Part shown: positions 54,849 through 63,914 of the stretch, one piece after another
Numbering within the stretch: position 1 is the stretch's first letter
Layout of the letters: each line of letters starts with the position of its first letter
Assembly: GCA_963810485.1 (NCBI GenBank)
Contig: CAWENQ010000005.1
Coordinates: 496,001-560,000, forward strand
DNA: 64,000 bases
Direction: 5' to 3'
Source: DATKFM01 sp963810485
GTDB taxonomy: Bacteria > Pseudomonadota > Alphaproteobacteria > Dongiales > Dongiaceae
Position numbers and translations under genes: made by a program
The notes under the pieces: model-generated
What the model saw: only the letters and a program-made list of their open reading frames with translations
Database searches by the model: none
Told to the model about the DNA's origin: nothing

Positions 54849-57212
54849 ATGAACCAGCGGCAAAATCCTATTTTTGACCGGCCGGCATTTTCATCCGCAA
54901 TGTCCCCTTCAAGTGATCTTCAGTCCCTGATTGCGGCCTCGTCCTCGGCGCAGCGCGAGCGGCGGCCGGGCGATGCGGCACAGAGCCTGCGGGAGGCGGT
55001 GCGGCTGGCGCCGACGCGGCTCGATCTGCGCACGGCGCTGGTGCGTAATCTCATCGAGTCCGGTCAGCTCGAAGCGGCGTCGCGCGCGGCGGAGGAACTG
55101 GTCAAGGCTTCGCCGAAGAACGCCGACTCGCTGAACCTCCTGGGCGTGGTGCAGAAGCGCCAGGGGAAGTTGCAACAGGCGCTCGATACCTTCAGGCAGG
55201 CGATCAAGGTCAACAAGCGGCTGTTCAGCCCCTACATCAATTGCGGGAACACCGCGCGCCAGCTGCAGCGCTATGACGAGGCGATCGAGTCCTTCCGCCA
55301 GGCCAGCAAGCTCAACCCCAAGGATGCGGAGCCGGTGCGCCTGCTGGGCGGCACGCTCTGCGATGCCGGCCGCGATGAGGAGGGCTTGGCCCAGCTCGGC
55401 CGCGCCATCATGATGGACGCGAAGAACCCGGACTTCTTCAACAACCGGGCGGCGGTGCTGTACAAGCTCGGCCGCCACGACGACGCGCTGAAAGACGCCG
55501 AGCGGGCGATCGCGCTGGCGCCGCAGGATCCCACGGGCCATCGCGGCCGCGCCTCGATCCTGCGCCGCCTCGGACGCCTGGCGGAGTCCCGCGCGGCGTA
55601 CGAGCAGATCCTCGCGACGGCGCCCGACGATGTGGCGACGCTCGAGGCCTACGCCAATCTCTGCGGCCGCTCCATGGGCGACTATCCCGCCGCCAACGCG
55701 GCGTTGCGCCGCGCCCGCCTGCTGCGCCCGGCCGATATCCGCATCGCCGGCCGGCTCTGCGACGCGCTGATGGACAGCCGCTATGAGGAGGAAGGCAAGT
55801 TCATCGACGAGGCCCATAGCATCGCCGCCCCCATCGTCGATTCCCAGCAGGTGCCGTTCGAGGTCGTCGACAATCTGCGCGCGGTGTTCCAGCGCACGGC
55901 CGATTTCGCGCGCCTCTCCAAGCTCGGCGACCGCCAGGCGCTGATGCGTTACTGGGCGGAGAACGACAATGTCGGCGCGCTGCACAACCAGCTCAGCCGC
56001 GTCGAGACCATGGAGGACCGCAAGTTCCTGCTCGAGTGCCATCGCGCCTGGGGCAAGCGCCTGTCGGCGACAGTGCCGGCGCGGGAACGGCTGAATGTGA
56101 AGGCTACGCCGTTGACCGGCCGGAAGCTCAAGGTCGGGCTGATGTCGTCGGACCTGCGCAATCATCCCGTGGCCTATTTCGCGCTGCCGATCTTCGAGCA
56201 TTACAATCCGGAGCGCGTCGAGCTCTATTGCTACTCCTTCTATCCCGGCCAGACCGACAAGGCGCAGGCCTACATGGCCGAGCGCAGCACCGCCTATCGC
56301 CTGATGCCCTCCACCACCGTGCGCGAGACGGCGGAGCAGATCCGCGCCGACGGGATCGACGTGCTGCTCGAACTCGGCGGCACCACCCGCTACAACCGCA
56401 TCGAGGTGATGATCCGCCGCCCGGCGCCGGTGCAGGTGAGCTGGCTCGGCTATCCGCATTCCGCCGGCCTGGCGGAGATCGACCACATCCTGACCGATCC
56501 CTATCTCGATCCGCCCGAGCCCGGCCTGCTGATGGAGACGCCGTTCCGCATGCCCGAGAGCTGGGTCTGCCTCGGCCGGCTCGGCTTCAGCGACCAGGCG
56601 ATCGAACCCGGCACGCCGGAAGAGCGCACGGGCCAGCTCACCTTCGGCACCATGAACAATCCCTACAAGTTCACCGCCGCCACCATCGAGCTTTGGGCGC
56701 GGGTGCTGGCGAAGGTGCCGAATTCCCGCTTCCTGCTGGTGCGGCCGGAAGGCGGCGCTGCGGCGTTCCGCAACAATATCGGCGACATCTTCGAGAAGCA
56801 TGGCGTCAGCCGCGACCGCGTCGCCTTCATGGCGGTGCGCGGCGTGCATATGCAGCATTACAACAGCATCGACATCGCGCTGGACGCCGTGCCCCATACC
56901 GGCGGCACCACCACCTGCGAGGCGCTATGGATGGGCGTGCCGACCGTGACGCTGATCGGTCCGGCCTTCTTCGAGCGGCTGAGCTACAGCAATCTCACCA
57001 ATGCCGGCCTCGGCGATCTCTGCGCCAAGACCCGGGACGAGTATGTCGAGATCGCCGTCAAGCTTGCCGCCGATCAGGCGCGGCGCCAGACGCTCCGCCG
57101 CGAATTGCGCGACCAGGTCCGCGCCAGCCCGCTGGGCCAGACCCAGCGCTGGGTGACGGCCTTGCTGAACAAAGCGACCGAAGCGGTCGACGACAAGGCC
57201 AGCGCGTCATGA
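54849..57212 (+). CDS. TPR and SPINDLY-type glycosyltransferase (GT41)
   Basis: A 787-residue protein. Residues about 35-310 are TPR repeats (SLNLLGVVQKRQGKLQQALDTFRQAIK and similar). About 395-770 form the GT41 domain, with KVGLMSSDLRNHPVAYFALPIFEHY (His near residue 439), APVQVSWLGYPHSAG, GTMNNPYKFT and PHTGGTTTCEALWMGVPTVTL. This is the family of eukaryotic O-GlcNAc transferase and SPY. Bacterial members glycosylate proteins such as flagellins or adhesins. It has no signal peptide, so it acts in the cytoplasm. It lies 10 bp before a CDP-sugar operon, suggesting that pathway supplies its donor (inference). GCGGG is the only upstream Shine-Dalgarno-like run. Confidence 0.92.
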   Translation: MNQRQNPIFDRPAFSSAMSPSSDLQSLIAASSSAQRERRPGDAAQSLREAVRLAPTRLDLRTALVRNLIESGQLEAASRAAEELVKASPKNADSLNLLGVVQKRQGKLQQALDTFRQAIKVNKRLFSPYINCGNTARQLQRYDEAIESFRQASKLNPKDAEPVRLLGGTLCDAGRDEEGLAQLGRAIMMDAKNPDFFNNRAAVLYKLGRHDDALKDAERAIALAPQDPTGHRGRASILRRLGRLAESRAAYEQILATAPDDVATLEAYANLCGRSMGDYPAANAALRRARLLRPADIRIAGRLCDALMDSRYEEEGKFIDEAHSIAAPIVDSQQVPFEVVDNLRAVFQRTADFARLSKLGDRQALMRYWAENDNVGALHNQLSRVETMEDRKFLLECHRAWGKRLSATVPARERLNVKATPLTGRKLKVGLMSSDLRNHPVAYFALPIFEHYNPERVELYCYSFYPGQTDKAQAYMAERSTAYRLMPSTTVRETAEQIRADGIDVLLELGGTTRYNRIEVMIRRPAPVQVSWLGYPHSAGLAEIDHILTDPYLDPPEPGLLMETPFRMPESWVCLGRLGFSDQAIEPGTPEERTGQLTFGTMNNPYKFTAATIELWARVLAKVPNSRFLLVRPEGGAAAFRNNIGDIFEKHGVSRDRVAFMAVRGVHMQHYNSIDIALDAVPHTGGTTTCEALWMGVPTVTLIGPAFFERLSYSNLTNAGLGDLCAKTRDEYVEIAVKLAADQARRQTLRRELRDQVRASPLGQTQRWVTALLNKATEAVDDKASAS

Positions 57213-57222
57213 GGAGCCTGCC

Positions 57223-57999
57223 ATGAAAGCCGTGATACTCGCCGGTGGCCGCGGCACCCGGCTGTCCGAGGAAACGTCGGTGCGGCCGAAGCCGATGGTG
57301 GAGATCGGCGGCAAGCCGATCCTCTGGCACATCATGCAGCTCTACGCCCATCACGGCATCAACGAGTTCATCGTCTGCGCCGGCTACAAGAGCTATGTGA
57401 TCAAGGAATATTTCGCCAACCTGATGCTGCATCAGAGCGACGTGCAGTTCGATTTCCGCAAGAAGAAGGTGGACTACCTGACCAGCCATCCCAACGAGAA
57501 CTGGTCGGTCACGGTGGTCGACACCGGCGAGAACACGCAGACCGGCGGCCGCCTGAAGCGCATCGGCAAGTTCCTGGAAGCGGACGAGCCGTTCTGCCTC
57601 ACCTATGGCGACGGGCTGTCCTCCATCGATATCGCGGCGACCATCCGCACCCACCGGCAGCATGGCAAGCTGGCCACCATGACGGTGGTGCGGCCGCCGG
57701 CGCGCTTCGGCGCGGTGAAGCTCGACGGCGATACCGTCGTCGAGTTCCGCGAGAAGCACCCGGCGAGCGAAGGCTTCGTCAATGGCGGCTTCTTCGTGCT
57801 GTCGCCGAAGGTGCTCGGCTATATCGAGGGCGACGACACCATCTGGGAGGGCGCGCCGCTGGAGCGGCTGGCCAGCGGCCGGCAGCTCATGTGCTTCCGC
57901 CATGACGGCTTCTGGCAGGCGATGGACACGCTGCGCGACCGCATGCTGCTGGAGGATCTCTGGCAAAGCGGCAAGGCACCGTGGAAGCAATGGCCCTAG
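57223..57999 (+). CDS. rfbF: Glucose-1-phosphate cytidylyltransferase
   Basis: A 258-residue nucleotidyltransferase making CDP-glucose from CTP and glucose 1-phosphate. LAGGRGTRLSEETSVRPKPMVEIGGKPILWHIM is the signature; SYVIKEYFAN, DTGENTQTGGRLKRI and TYGDGLSSID are specific to RfbF rather than RfbA. GGAG lies before the ATG. First enzyme of a five-gene coupled pathway. Confidence 0.96.
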   Translation: MKAVILAGGRGTRLSEETSVRPKPMVEIGGKPILWHIMQLYAHHGINEFIVCAGYKSYVIKEYFANLMLHQSDVQFDFRKKKVDYLTSHPNENWSVTVVDTGENTQTGGRLKRIGKFLEADEPFCLTYGDGLSSIDIAATIRTHRQHGKLATMTVVRPPARFGAVKLDGDTVVEFREKHPASEGFVNGGFFVLSPKVLGYIEGDDTIWEGAPLERLASGRQLMCFRHDGFWQAMDTLRDRMLLEDLWQSGKAPWKQWP

Positions 58000-59042
58000 A
58001 ATTCTGGCGCAACCGCCGGGTTCTGCTGACCGGCCATACCGGCTTCAAGGGCGCCTGGCTCTGCCTCTGGCTGCAGCGGCTGGGCGCGCAGGTGGCGGGC
58101 ATCGCGCTGCCGCCGAACACCAAGCCAAGTTTGTTCGAGATCCTCGGTCCCTGGCGCGATCTGGAGAACCGCATGCTGGACATCGGCGACCGTGCCGCCA
58201 CCGTGGCCGCGGTCGAAAGCAGCAAGGCCGAGATCCTGATCCACCTCGCGGCGCAGTCCCTGGTGCTGGAGGGCCATCGCGATCCGCCGGCCACCTTCGC
58301 GACGAATGTGATGGGCACCGCCCATGTGCTGGAAGGTGCCTTGCGCGCGCCTGGCTTGCGCGCGGTGCTGGTGGTGACCACCGACAAGGTCTACGCCAAT
58401 GCGGAACAGGGCCGCCCGTTCCGCGAAGGCGATCCCCTGGGCGGCGACGAGCCCTATGGCGCCTCGAAGGCCGCGGCGGAACTGGTGGCCGCTGCCTACC
58501 GGCATAAGTTCGCCGATGCCAGGAAGGCGCTGGCCACGGTGCGCGCCGGCAATGTCATCGGCGGCGGCGATTGGGCGCAACACCGGCTGATCCCCGACCT
58601 GGTGCGGGCGCTGGCGGAGAAAGCGCCTACGGCGATCCGCAATCCCCAGGCCGTGCGGCCCTGGCAGCATGTGCTGGACCCGCTGGCGGGCTATCTGGCC
58701 TTCGCCGAGCGGCTGGCGACCGGCGCGTCCGGTCTGCCACCGGCGCTGAACTTCGGTCCGCCGGCCGAGAACAGCCGCACCGTGGCCGAGACGCTGAAGC
58801 AATTCCTGGTGCACTTCCCGGAACATCCTGGATATCGCGCCGCCGCGGCGACCGGTGCGCACGAAGCCACGCTGTTGCGGCTGGATTCGGCGCTGGCGCA
58901 GCAGAGCCTCGGCTGGCGGCCGCGGCTGAAGTTCGCGGACGCCGTGGATTGGACCGCCGGCTGGTACCGCCGGCATCAGCAGGGCGACGACATGCGGGCG
59001 ACGTCGCTCGAGCAGCTCGCCCGCTATGAGGCGCTGCCATGA
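57990..59042 (+). CDS. rfbG: CDP-glucose 4,6-dehydratase
   Basis: Extended SDR enzyme making CDP-4-keto-6-deoxyglucose. LLTGHTGFKGAWLCLWL is the NAD-binding and RfbG signature. VVTTDKVYANAEQGRPFREGDPLGGDEPYGASKAAAELV contains the YxxxK pair and dehydratase DK motif. RAGNVIGGGDWAQHRLIPD and VRPWQHVLDPLAGYL are typical. ATG at 57990 fits the family; GTG at 57981 is possible. Overlaps rfbF by 10 nt, and its TGA overlaps the next ATG. Confidence 0.96.
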   Translation: MALEFWRNRRVLLTGHTGFKGAWLCLWLQRLGAQVAGIALPPNTKPSLFEILGPWRDLENRMLDIGDRAATVAAVESSKAEILIHLAAQSLVLEGHRDPPATFATNVMGTAHVLEGALRAPGLRAVLVVTTDKVYANAEQGRPFREGDPLGGDEPYGASKAAAELVAAAYRHKFADARKALATVRAGNVIGGGDWAQHRLIPDLVRALAEKAPTAIRNPQAVRPWQHVLDPLAGYLAFAERLATGASGLPPALNFGPPAENSRTVAETLKQFLVHFPEHPGYRAAAATGAHEATLLRLDSALAQQSLGWRPRLKFADAVDWTAGWYRRHQQGDDMRATSLEQLARYEALP

Positions 59043-60274
59043 CCGCGCTGCCCGCCTGCCGGCTCTGCGGCGCGACGCTGGCGCAGACGCTGGTGGATCT
59101 CGGCGCCATGCCCCTGGCCAACCGGCTGCTGACGCGGGAGGAACTGTCGCGGCCCGAACCGCGCTATCCCCTGCATGCCCGCGTCTGCGGCGCCTGCTTC
59201 CTGGTGCAGGTCGATAATGTGGCCAGCTCCCAGGACATCTTCGGCGACTACACCTACTTCTCGTCCTATTCGCAAAGCTGGGTCGCCCATGCCCGCGCCT
59301 TCGCCACCATGGCGCGCGACCGCTTCAAGCTCGGCGAGCAATCCCATGTCATCGAGATCGCCAGCAATGACGGCTATCTCCTGCGCAATTTCGTCGAGAT
59401 GAAGATTCCCTGCCTCGGCATCGAGCCGGCGGCGAATGTGGCTAAAGTCGCGGTCGAGGCCGGCGTGCCGACGGAGGTGCGCTTCTTCGGCACGGAGACG
59501 GCGCGCGATCTCGTTGCGCGCGGGCTCACCGCCGACCTCATCGTCGGCAACAATGTGCTGGCCCATGTGCCCGATCCCAACGATTTCATCGCCGGACTGG
59601 CGCTGGCGTTGAAGCCCGACGGCGTCCTCTCGTTCGAATTCCCGCATCTGCAGAACCTGCTGCGCGAGGTGCAGTTCGACACCATCTATCACGAACATTT
59701 CTCCTATCTCTCGCTGCATGTGGTGATGCGCGTATTCCGCAAGCATGGCCTGGAGGTGTTCGATGTGGAGCGGCTGCCGACCCATGGCGGCTCGCTGCGG
59801 GTGTTCGCGGCGCCCCAGGCCGCCGGCCGTCCCCGCGATGCCCATGTGGATGACGTGCTCCATGGCGAAATCACCGCGGGCATGGAGTCGCTGTCGGCCT
59901 ATCGCAATTTCAGCGGCAAGGTGAAGGGCGTCCGCAACTCGCTGCGCGCCTTCCTGCTGGACGCCAAGAGCAAGGGCGCCAAGGTCGCCGCCTATGGCGC
60001 CGCGGCCAAGGGCGCCACCCTGCTCAACTACAGCAATGTGACGACCGATCTCGTCGTCCTCGCCGCCGACCGCTCGCCCCACAAGCAGCACCGCTTCATG
60101 CCCGGCTGCCATCTGCCGATCCTGCCGCCGGAAGCCATCATCGATCAGATGCCGGACTATCTTCTGATCCTGCCCTGGAACCTGCGGAAGGAGATCATGG
60201 GCGAGATGGATATCATCCGGGAATGGGGCGGCCGCTTTGTCACCGCGATTCCCAAACTGGAAATCGTGCCGTGA
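59039..60274 (+). CDS. NDP-sugar C-methyltransferase (TylCIII/NovU-like)
   Basis: A 411-residue enzyme. An N-terminal zinc-binding domain has ligands in PACRLCGATL and ARVCGACFLVQVD. The SAM domain shows VIEIASNDGYLLRNF, and FEFPHLQNLLREVQFDTIYHEHFSYLSLH carries the catalytic His/Tyr region. A C-terminal Rossmann-like domain (KGAKVAAYGAAAKGATLLNYS) closes the family architecture. Relatives methylate C3 (or C5) of NDP-4-keto-6-deoxyhexoses. Here it probably acts on CDP-4-keto-6-deoxyglucose. ATGA overlap with rfbG. Confidence 0.92.
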   Translation: MTALPACRLCGATLAQTLVDLGAMPLANRLLTREELSRPEPRYPLHARVCGACFLVQVDNVASSQDIFGDYTYFSSYSQSWVAHARAFATMARDRFKLGEQSHVIEIASNDGYLLRNFVEMKIPCLGIEPAANVAKVAVEAGVPTEVRFFGTETARDLVARGLTADLIVGNNVLAHVPDPNDFIAGLALALKPDGVLSFEFPHLQNLLREVQFDTIYHEHFSYLSLHVVMRVFRKHGLEVFDVERLPTHGGSLRVFAAPQAAGRPRDAHVDDVLHGEITAGMESLSAYRNFSGKVKGVRNSLRAFLLDAKSKGAKVAAYGAAAKGATLLNYSNVTTDLVVLAADRSPHKQHRFMPGCHLPILPPEAIIDQMPDYLLILPWNLRKEIMGEMDIIREWGGRFVTAIPKLEIVP

Positions 60275-60801
60275 TCTTCCATCAGACGAAGATCGCCGGC
60301 GTGATGGAGATCGAGCTCGAACCCCAGGCGGATGAACGCGGCATGTTCGCCCGCGCCTATTGCGAGGATGAGTTCCGCGCCCAGGGCCTGAAGCCCGTGG
60401 GCATCCAGTGCAATATCAGCAGGAACAAACAGCGCCACACACTTCGCGGCCTGCATTATCAGGCCGATCCGGCGCCGGAGGCGAAGCTGGTGCGCTGCAT
60501 CGCCGGCCGCGTGTTTGATGTGGCGGTCGATTTGCGCAAGGACTCGCCGACCTTTCTCGGCTGGGTGTCGGTGGAACTCGATGCCGAGCGCGGCAATATG
60601 CTCTATGTCGGCGAGGGCTGCGCCCACGGCTTCCTGACGCTGACCGAGGGCGCCACGGTGTTCTACCAGATGGGCGCCGCCTACCAGCCGAAGCTGGCGC
60701 GGGGCGTGCGCTGGAACGATCCGCGCTTCGCCATCGCCTGGCCGGCGGCGGCGGCCGCGATCAGCGAACGCGACGCCGGCTTCCCCGACTTCACGACATG
60801 A
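60271..60801 (+). CDS. RmlC-like NDP-4-keto-6-deoxyhexose 3,5-epimerase
   Basis: About 176 residues from the GTG at 60271, which overlaps the TGA of the methyltransferase (GTGA). Cupin epimerase motifs: ADERGMFARAYCEDEF, CNISRNKQRHTLRGLHYQ with the catalytic His, FDVAVDLRKDSPTF, and GCAHGFLTLTEGATVFYQMG. It could epimerise C3 and/or C5 of the CDP-keto sugar, before or after methylation. The ORF start at 60223 is out of the pattern and rejected. Confidence 0.92.
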   Translation: MIFHQTKIAGVMEIELEPQADERGMFARAYCEDEFRAQGLKPVGIQCNISRNKQRHTLRGLHYQADPAPEAKLVRCIAGRVFDVAVDLRKDSPTFLGWVSVELDAERGNMLYVGEGCAHGFLTLTEGATVFYQMGAAYQPKLARGVRWNDPRFAIAWPAAAAAISERDAGFPDFTT

Positions 60802-61694
60802 ACTGCATCCTGGTCACGGGTGCGTCGGGCTATGCCGGCCGCCAGTGCCTGGGCCATCTGCAGGAGCTGGGTTTCGAAGTGCATGGCATCGCGCGGCAGC
60901 CGCTGCCGTCGGCGGGCGTGGTCATGCATGCGGCGGATCTGCTCCAGGGTTCGGACTGGCGATCCCTGTTGAACGAACTGCGCCCGAGCCATTTGCTGCA
61001 TCTGGCTTGGACGATTGCCCATGGCGCGTTCTGGACCGATCCGGCCAACGACACCTGGCTGGAAGCGTCGCGGCGGCTGGTCGACTCCTTCATCGAGGCG
61101 GGTGGGCGGCGCGTGATCACCGCCGGTAGCTGCGCCGAGTATGACTGGGCCGCGCCGCCGCCATTCTCCGAGTCGCTCACGCCCTGTGCGCCGTCCACGC
61201 CCTATGGCCGCGCCAAGCTGGCCTTGTGCGAACATGCGGCGTCGCGCTGCGCGGCGGCCGGCCTGTCCCATGCCCATGCGCGGCTGTTCTTCAGCTTCGG
61301 GCCGGGCGAGCAGGCGGCGCGGCTGGTGCCGGCGGTGATCCGATCGCTGGCGGCGGGCCGTGAGTTCGAGATCAAGGAAGCCGGCGCGCTGCGCGATTAT
61401 CTGGATATCAGGGAGATCGGCCGCGCCCTGGCGCTGATCGCCGCCGGCGATGTCACCGGGTCCATCAATATCGGCATCGGCGCCGGCGTGACCGTCGGCG
61501 ATCTCGCCGGCCAGATCGCCCGCCTCATGGACTGCCCGTCGCTGCTCCGATTGCAAAACTCAGGCGCTGCCAGCGAGATCGTCGCCGACACGCGGCGGTT
61601 GACCATGGATGTCGGTTTTCAGAATCGCATTCCGCTGGCCGAAGGCTTGGCCTTCGCCGTGCAATGGTGGCGCGACCGGAACTTCGCCGGTTGA
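60798..61694 (+). CDS. NAD(P)-dependent sugar 4-ketoreductase (SDR)
   Basis: A 298-residue extended SDR. VTGASGYAGRQCLGHLQELG binds the cofactor. AGSCAEYDWA and STPYGRAKLALCEHA supply the Ser and YxxxK catalytic residues. LRDYLDIREIGRALALIA is typical of sugar reductases or epimerases. As the last coupled gene (ATGA overlap) it probably reduces the 4-keto group to finish the CDP-6-deoxysugar. The product stereochemistry cannot be read from sequence. Confidence 0.9.
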   Translation: MNCILVTGASGYAGRQCLGHLQELGFEVHGIARQPLPSAGVVMHAADLLQGSDWRSLLNELRPSHLLHLAWTIAHGAFWTDPANDTWLEASRRLVDSFIEAGGRRVITAGSCAEYDWAAPPPFSESLTPCAPSTPYGRAKLALCEHAASRCAAAGLSHAHARLFFSFGPGEQAARLVPAVIRSLAAGREFEIKEAGALRDYLDIREIGRALALIAAGDVTGSINIGIGAGVTVGDLAGQIARLMDCPSLLRLQNSGAASEIVADTRRLTMDVGFQNRIPLAEGLAFAVQWWRDRNFAG

Positions 61695-61725
61695 CATCAA
61701 TACTTCTCTAGTTCAATCGCACAAT

Positions 61726-61913
61726 CTTCCCCCCCTTGAGGGGAAGATGGCTTATCGAGCGTCAGCGAGATGAGCCAGATGGGGGGTATCGCAAAGCCGG
61801 ATGCAATCAGTGCAAGCTGAAGCGAAATCAATTGGGGATTCGAAGACCGAGCCGTCCCCCCACCCGGAGCATTTCGCGTTGCTCGATGCTCCTACCGCCC
61901 CCTCAAGGGGGCG
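61726..61913. repeat. MITE-like dispersed element with palindromic ends
   Basis: The left end CTTCCCC...GGGGAAG (61726-61746, centre CCCTTGA) and right end CGCCCCCT-CA-AGGGGGCG (61896-61913) share CCCCCTTGAGGGG in inverted orientation. Inside, GGAGCAT...ATGCTCC (61866-61892) makes another hairpin. No ORF. It fills most of the 257-bp gap between the sugar operon and nnrS. Confidence 0.6.
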
Positions 61914-61951
61914 ATTTGATAGATGGTGATTCAGATCGAATTGATTACGCG

Positions 61952-63190
61952 CTAACTGCGCTGCCGCGGCCGCAGCAGCATCGGCCCGTAGATCGCCAGG
62001 AACAGCAGGAAAGCGGCGATCCAGGCAAGCCCGGCGAGTTGCAGCAGCAGATCGTACTGCGCCGGCAGCCACCAGACGGCGAGGCGCGCCAGGGCGGCCA
62101 GCGTGATGAAGGTGTAGATAGCAGTCGTGCCCGCGCCGGCGGTGAGAGCGTGGCCCGTATGGCCCAAGGTGGCGCGGGTCATGACAGCCAGGATCATGGT
62201 GCCGATAGCGCCCGCGGTCAGGGCATGGAGCGCCGCCGAAGCAGGCACCAGGTCGGTCAGCTCACTGGCGCCCAGCAGCATCAGCCCCACGGCAAGCCAG
62301 CCATGGCCGAGATGCAGCACCACCAGCAGCGGTTCCTTCACCGTCGCGAGTCCGCGCCAACGCGCAAGACGAATTGCTGCTGCGATGCCGGCCGCGATGA
62401 GCAGGGGTCCGCTGATGATCCCGGGAACGCCCGCGACCCAGGAGGCGAGAGCCAGGGCCGTGGCGGCGAGAGCAACACGATCTGGAATGCCGAATGCAGC
62501 AGGCAGTTCGGCGGCTTCCTGCTTTGCCAGCCAGTTGCGGGTGAAGCTCGGGATGATCCGGCCGCCGATCAGCGAGATCATCAGCAGCAGCATGGCCACG
62601 CCGAGGCGCCGGCCGAATTCGGCTGTGGGCGCGATTTCAAGGGCCTCCAGGTGGAACAGCAGGTTTGCCGCCAGCAGCAGCGACAGCGCGCCCACCATCG
62701 GCAGATTGCGCCAGTTGCGCCCGGCCAGGATTTCGCGCGCGATCGCCAGCAGCAGGATGGCGAGGAAGGATAGGTCCGCGATCGCCGCAACGGCCGGCCC
62801 CGTCCACAGGGACAATGCACAGGCGATGCGCCCCGCCAGCCACAGCGACGCCAGGACGATCAGCGGCACGCCCTGCAGCGGCATTCGGCCCGTCCAATTG
62901 GGAATCGCCGTCAGCAGGAATCCGGCGACCGCCGCCGCGGCGAAGCCGAACAGCATCTCATGCACATGCCAATTCAGCGGTCCGAAGGCGGTGGGCAGGT
63001 CGATCGAACCCGCGAGATAGCAAATCCACAAGGCCATCGCCGCCGGCGCCCACAGTCCGGCCGCCAGAAAGAACGGCCGGAAGCCCTCGCGAAATAGCGC
63101 CGGGCCGGAAAACGGCCGGTAACGCGGAATGCCGCCGGCCGCGGAGGGGAGCGGCGGCAGGGCCGCCGATGTTGCTGGCAACGAGGGCAT
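61952..63190 (-). CDS. nnrS: NnrS family heme-copper membrane protein
   Basis: A 412-residue protein with about 12 helices. FREGFRPFFLAAGLWA at the start, NWHVHEMLFGFAAAAVAGFLLTAIPNWTG, and AGAIGTMILAVMTRATLGHTGH are NnrS hallmarks with the metal-binding His. NnrS proteins protect against nitric oxide stress during denitrification. No nitrogen-oxide reductase genes are nearby in the window. The start has only a loose AGGTG upstream. Confidence 0.93.
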   Translation of the reverse strand: MPSLPATSAALPPLPSAAGGIPRYRPFSGPALFREGFRPFFLAAGLWAPAAMALWICYLAGSIDLPTAFGPLNWHVHEMLFGFAAAAVAGFLLTAIPNWTGRMPLQGVPLIVLASLWLAGRIACALSLWTGPAVAAIADLSFLAILLLAIAREILAGRNWRNLPMVGALSLLLAANLLFHLEALEIAPTAEFGRRLGVAMLLLMISLIGGRIIPSFTRNWLAKQEAAELPAAFGIPDRVALAATALALASWVAGVPGIISGPLLIAAGIAAAIRLARWRGLATVKEPLLVVLHLGHGWLAVGLMLLGASELTDLVPASAALHALTAGAIGTMILAVMTRATLGHTGHALTAGAGTTAIYTFITLAALARLAVWWLPAQYDLLLQLAGLAWIAAFLLFLAIYGPMLLRPRQRS

Positions 63191-63317
63191 GGAGGCGCAC
63201 CTGTCCTAGGACTGCGATTCAGGTGGCCCTAGCTTGACCTCTCTGCCAGTGCGGCGCCTTGACGCCGATCAACGCCGTACCCGCCTGGGGCCGGAGCGAA
63301 CTTGGGAAGCCCGTGCC

Positions 63318-63665
63318 TTAGGTGTAGTTGCCGCCCATGGTCACGCGGTTGCCGCCGCCGGCCATGCAGAAAATCCCGCCCAAGAAGGCCAGGCCCATGA
63401 GGAAGCCGCCGCCTGTGAAGAATCCGAACACCGACATGACACAGAGCAGCATGCCGGCGAGCCGGCCCGAACTCATGAAGGCAAACGCGGACAGCAGCAG
63501 GATCATGACGGAGATAGTGATGCCGATCGAACCCATGCCCGACAGGACTTCCGCCGTGGTTGTGTCGACGGTCTCTGCGGATTCGCCGAGAGCGTAGACG
63601 CCGCCGGACAGAACCAGGGCCAAAAGGCCGCCTAGGGCGGAAATCAATGCGCCAAAAATCTTCAT
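63318..63665 (-). CDS. Small membrane protein, DUF4064-like
   Basis: A 115-residue hydrophobic protein with four likely helices: MKIFGALISALGGLLALVLSGG, IGITISVMILLLSAFAFMSS, LAGMLLCVMSVFGFFTGGGFLMG, and LAFLGGIFCMAGG. Arrangement and Gly-rich helices resemble DUF4064. Function unknown. It follows nnrS in the upstream direction by about 130 bp and may be separately transcribed. Confidence 0.7.
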   Translation of the reverse strand: MKIFGALISALGGLLALVLSGGVYALGESAETVDTTTAEVLSGMGSIGITISVMILLLSAFAFMSSGRLAGMLLCVMSVFGFFTGGGFLMGLAFLGGIFCMAGGGNRVTMGGNYT

Positions 63666-63914
63666 CTGTAGTCCCCCTCGTTGCGGCCCGCGTCATGGTC
63701 AGTCGTCTGGCTGCCGACGGATCGGGCTCGCGATCGGTCTTGCCGCGCAGTGTCGGTGGGAAGGGTTAGCGAACCGTGAATGGCGGTGAAACTGCTTTAA
63801 GATCAGCCGGTTACGGTCATCATAGCCGGCGCGGAATCGCGCAATCCTCGTTGCTGGGGCGTGGGCGAGGCTGTTAGGGTCCGCTCGTACCCGCAATCAC
63901 CGGCACAGAATCCA

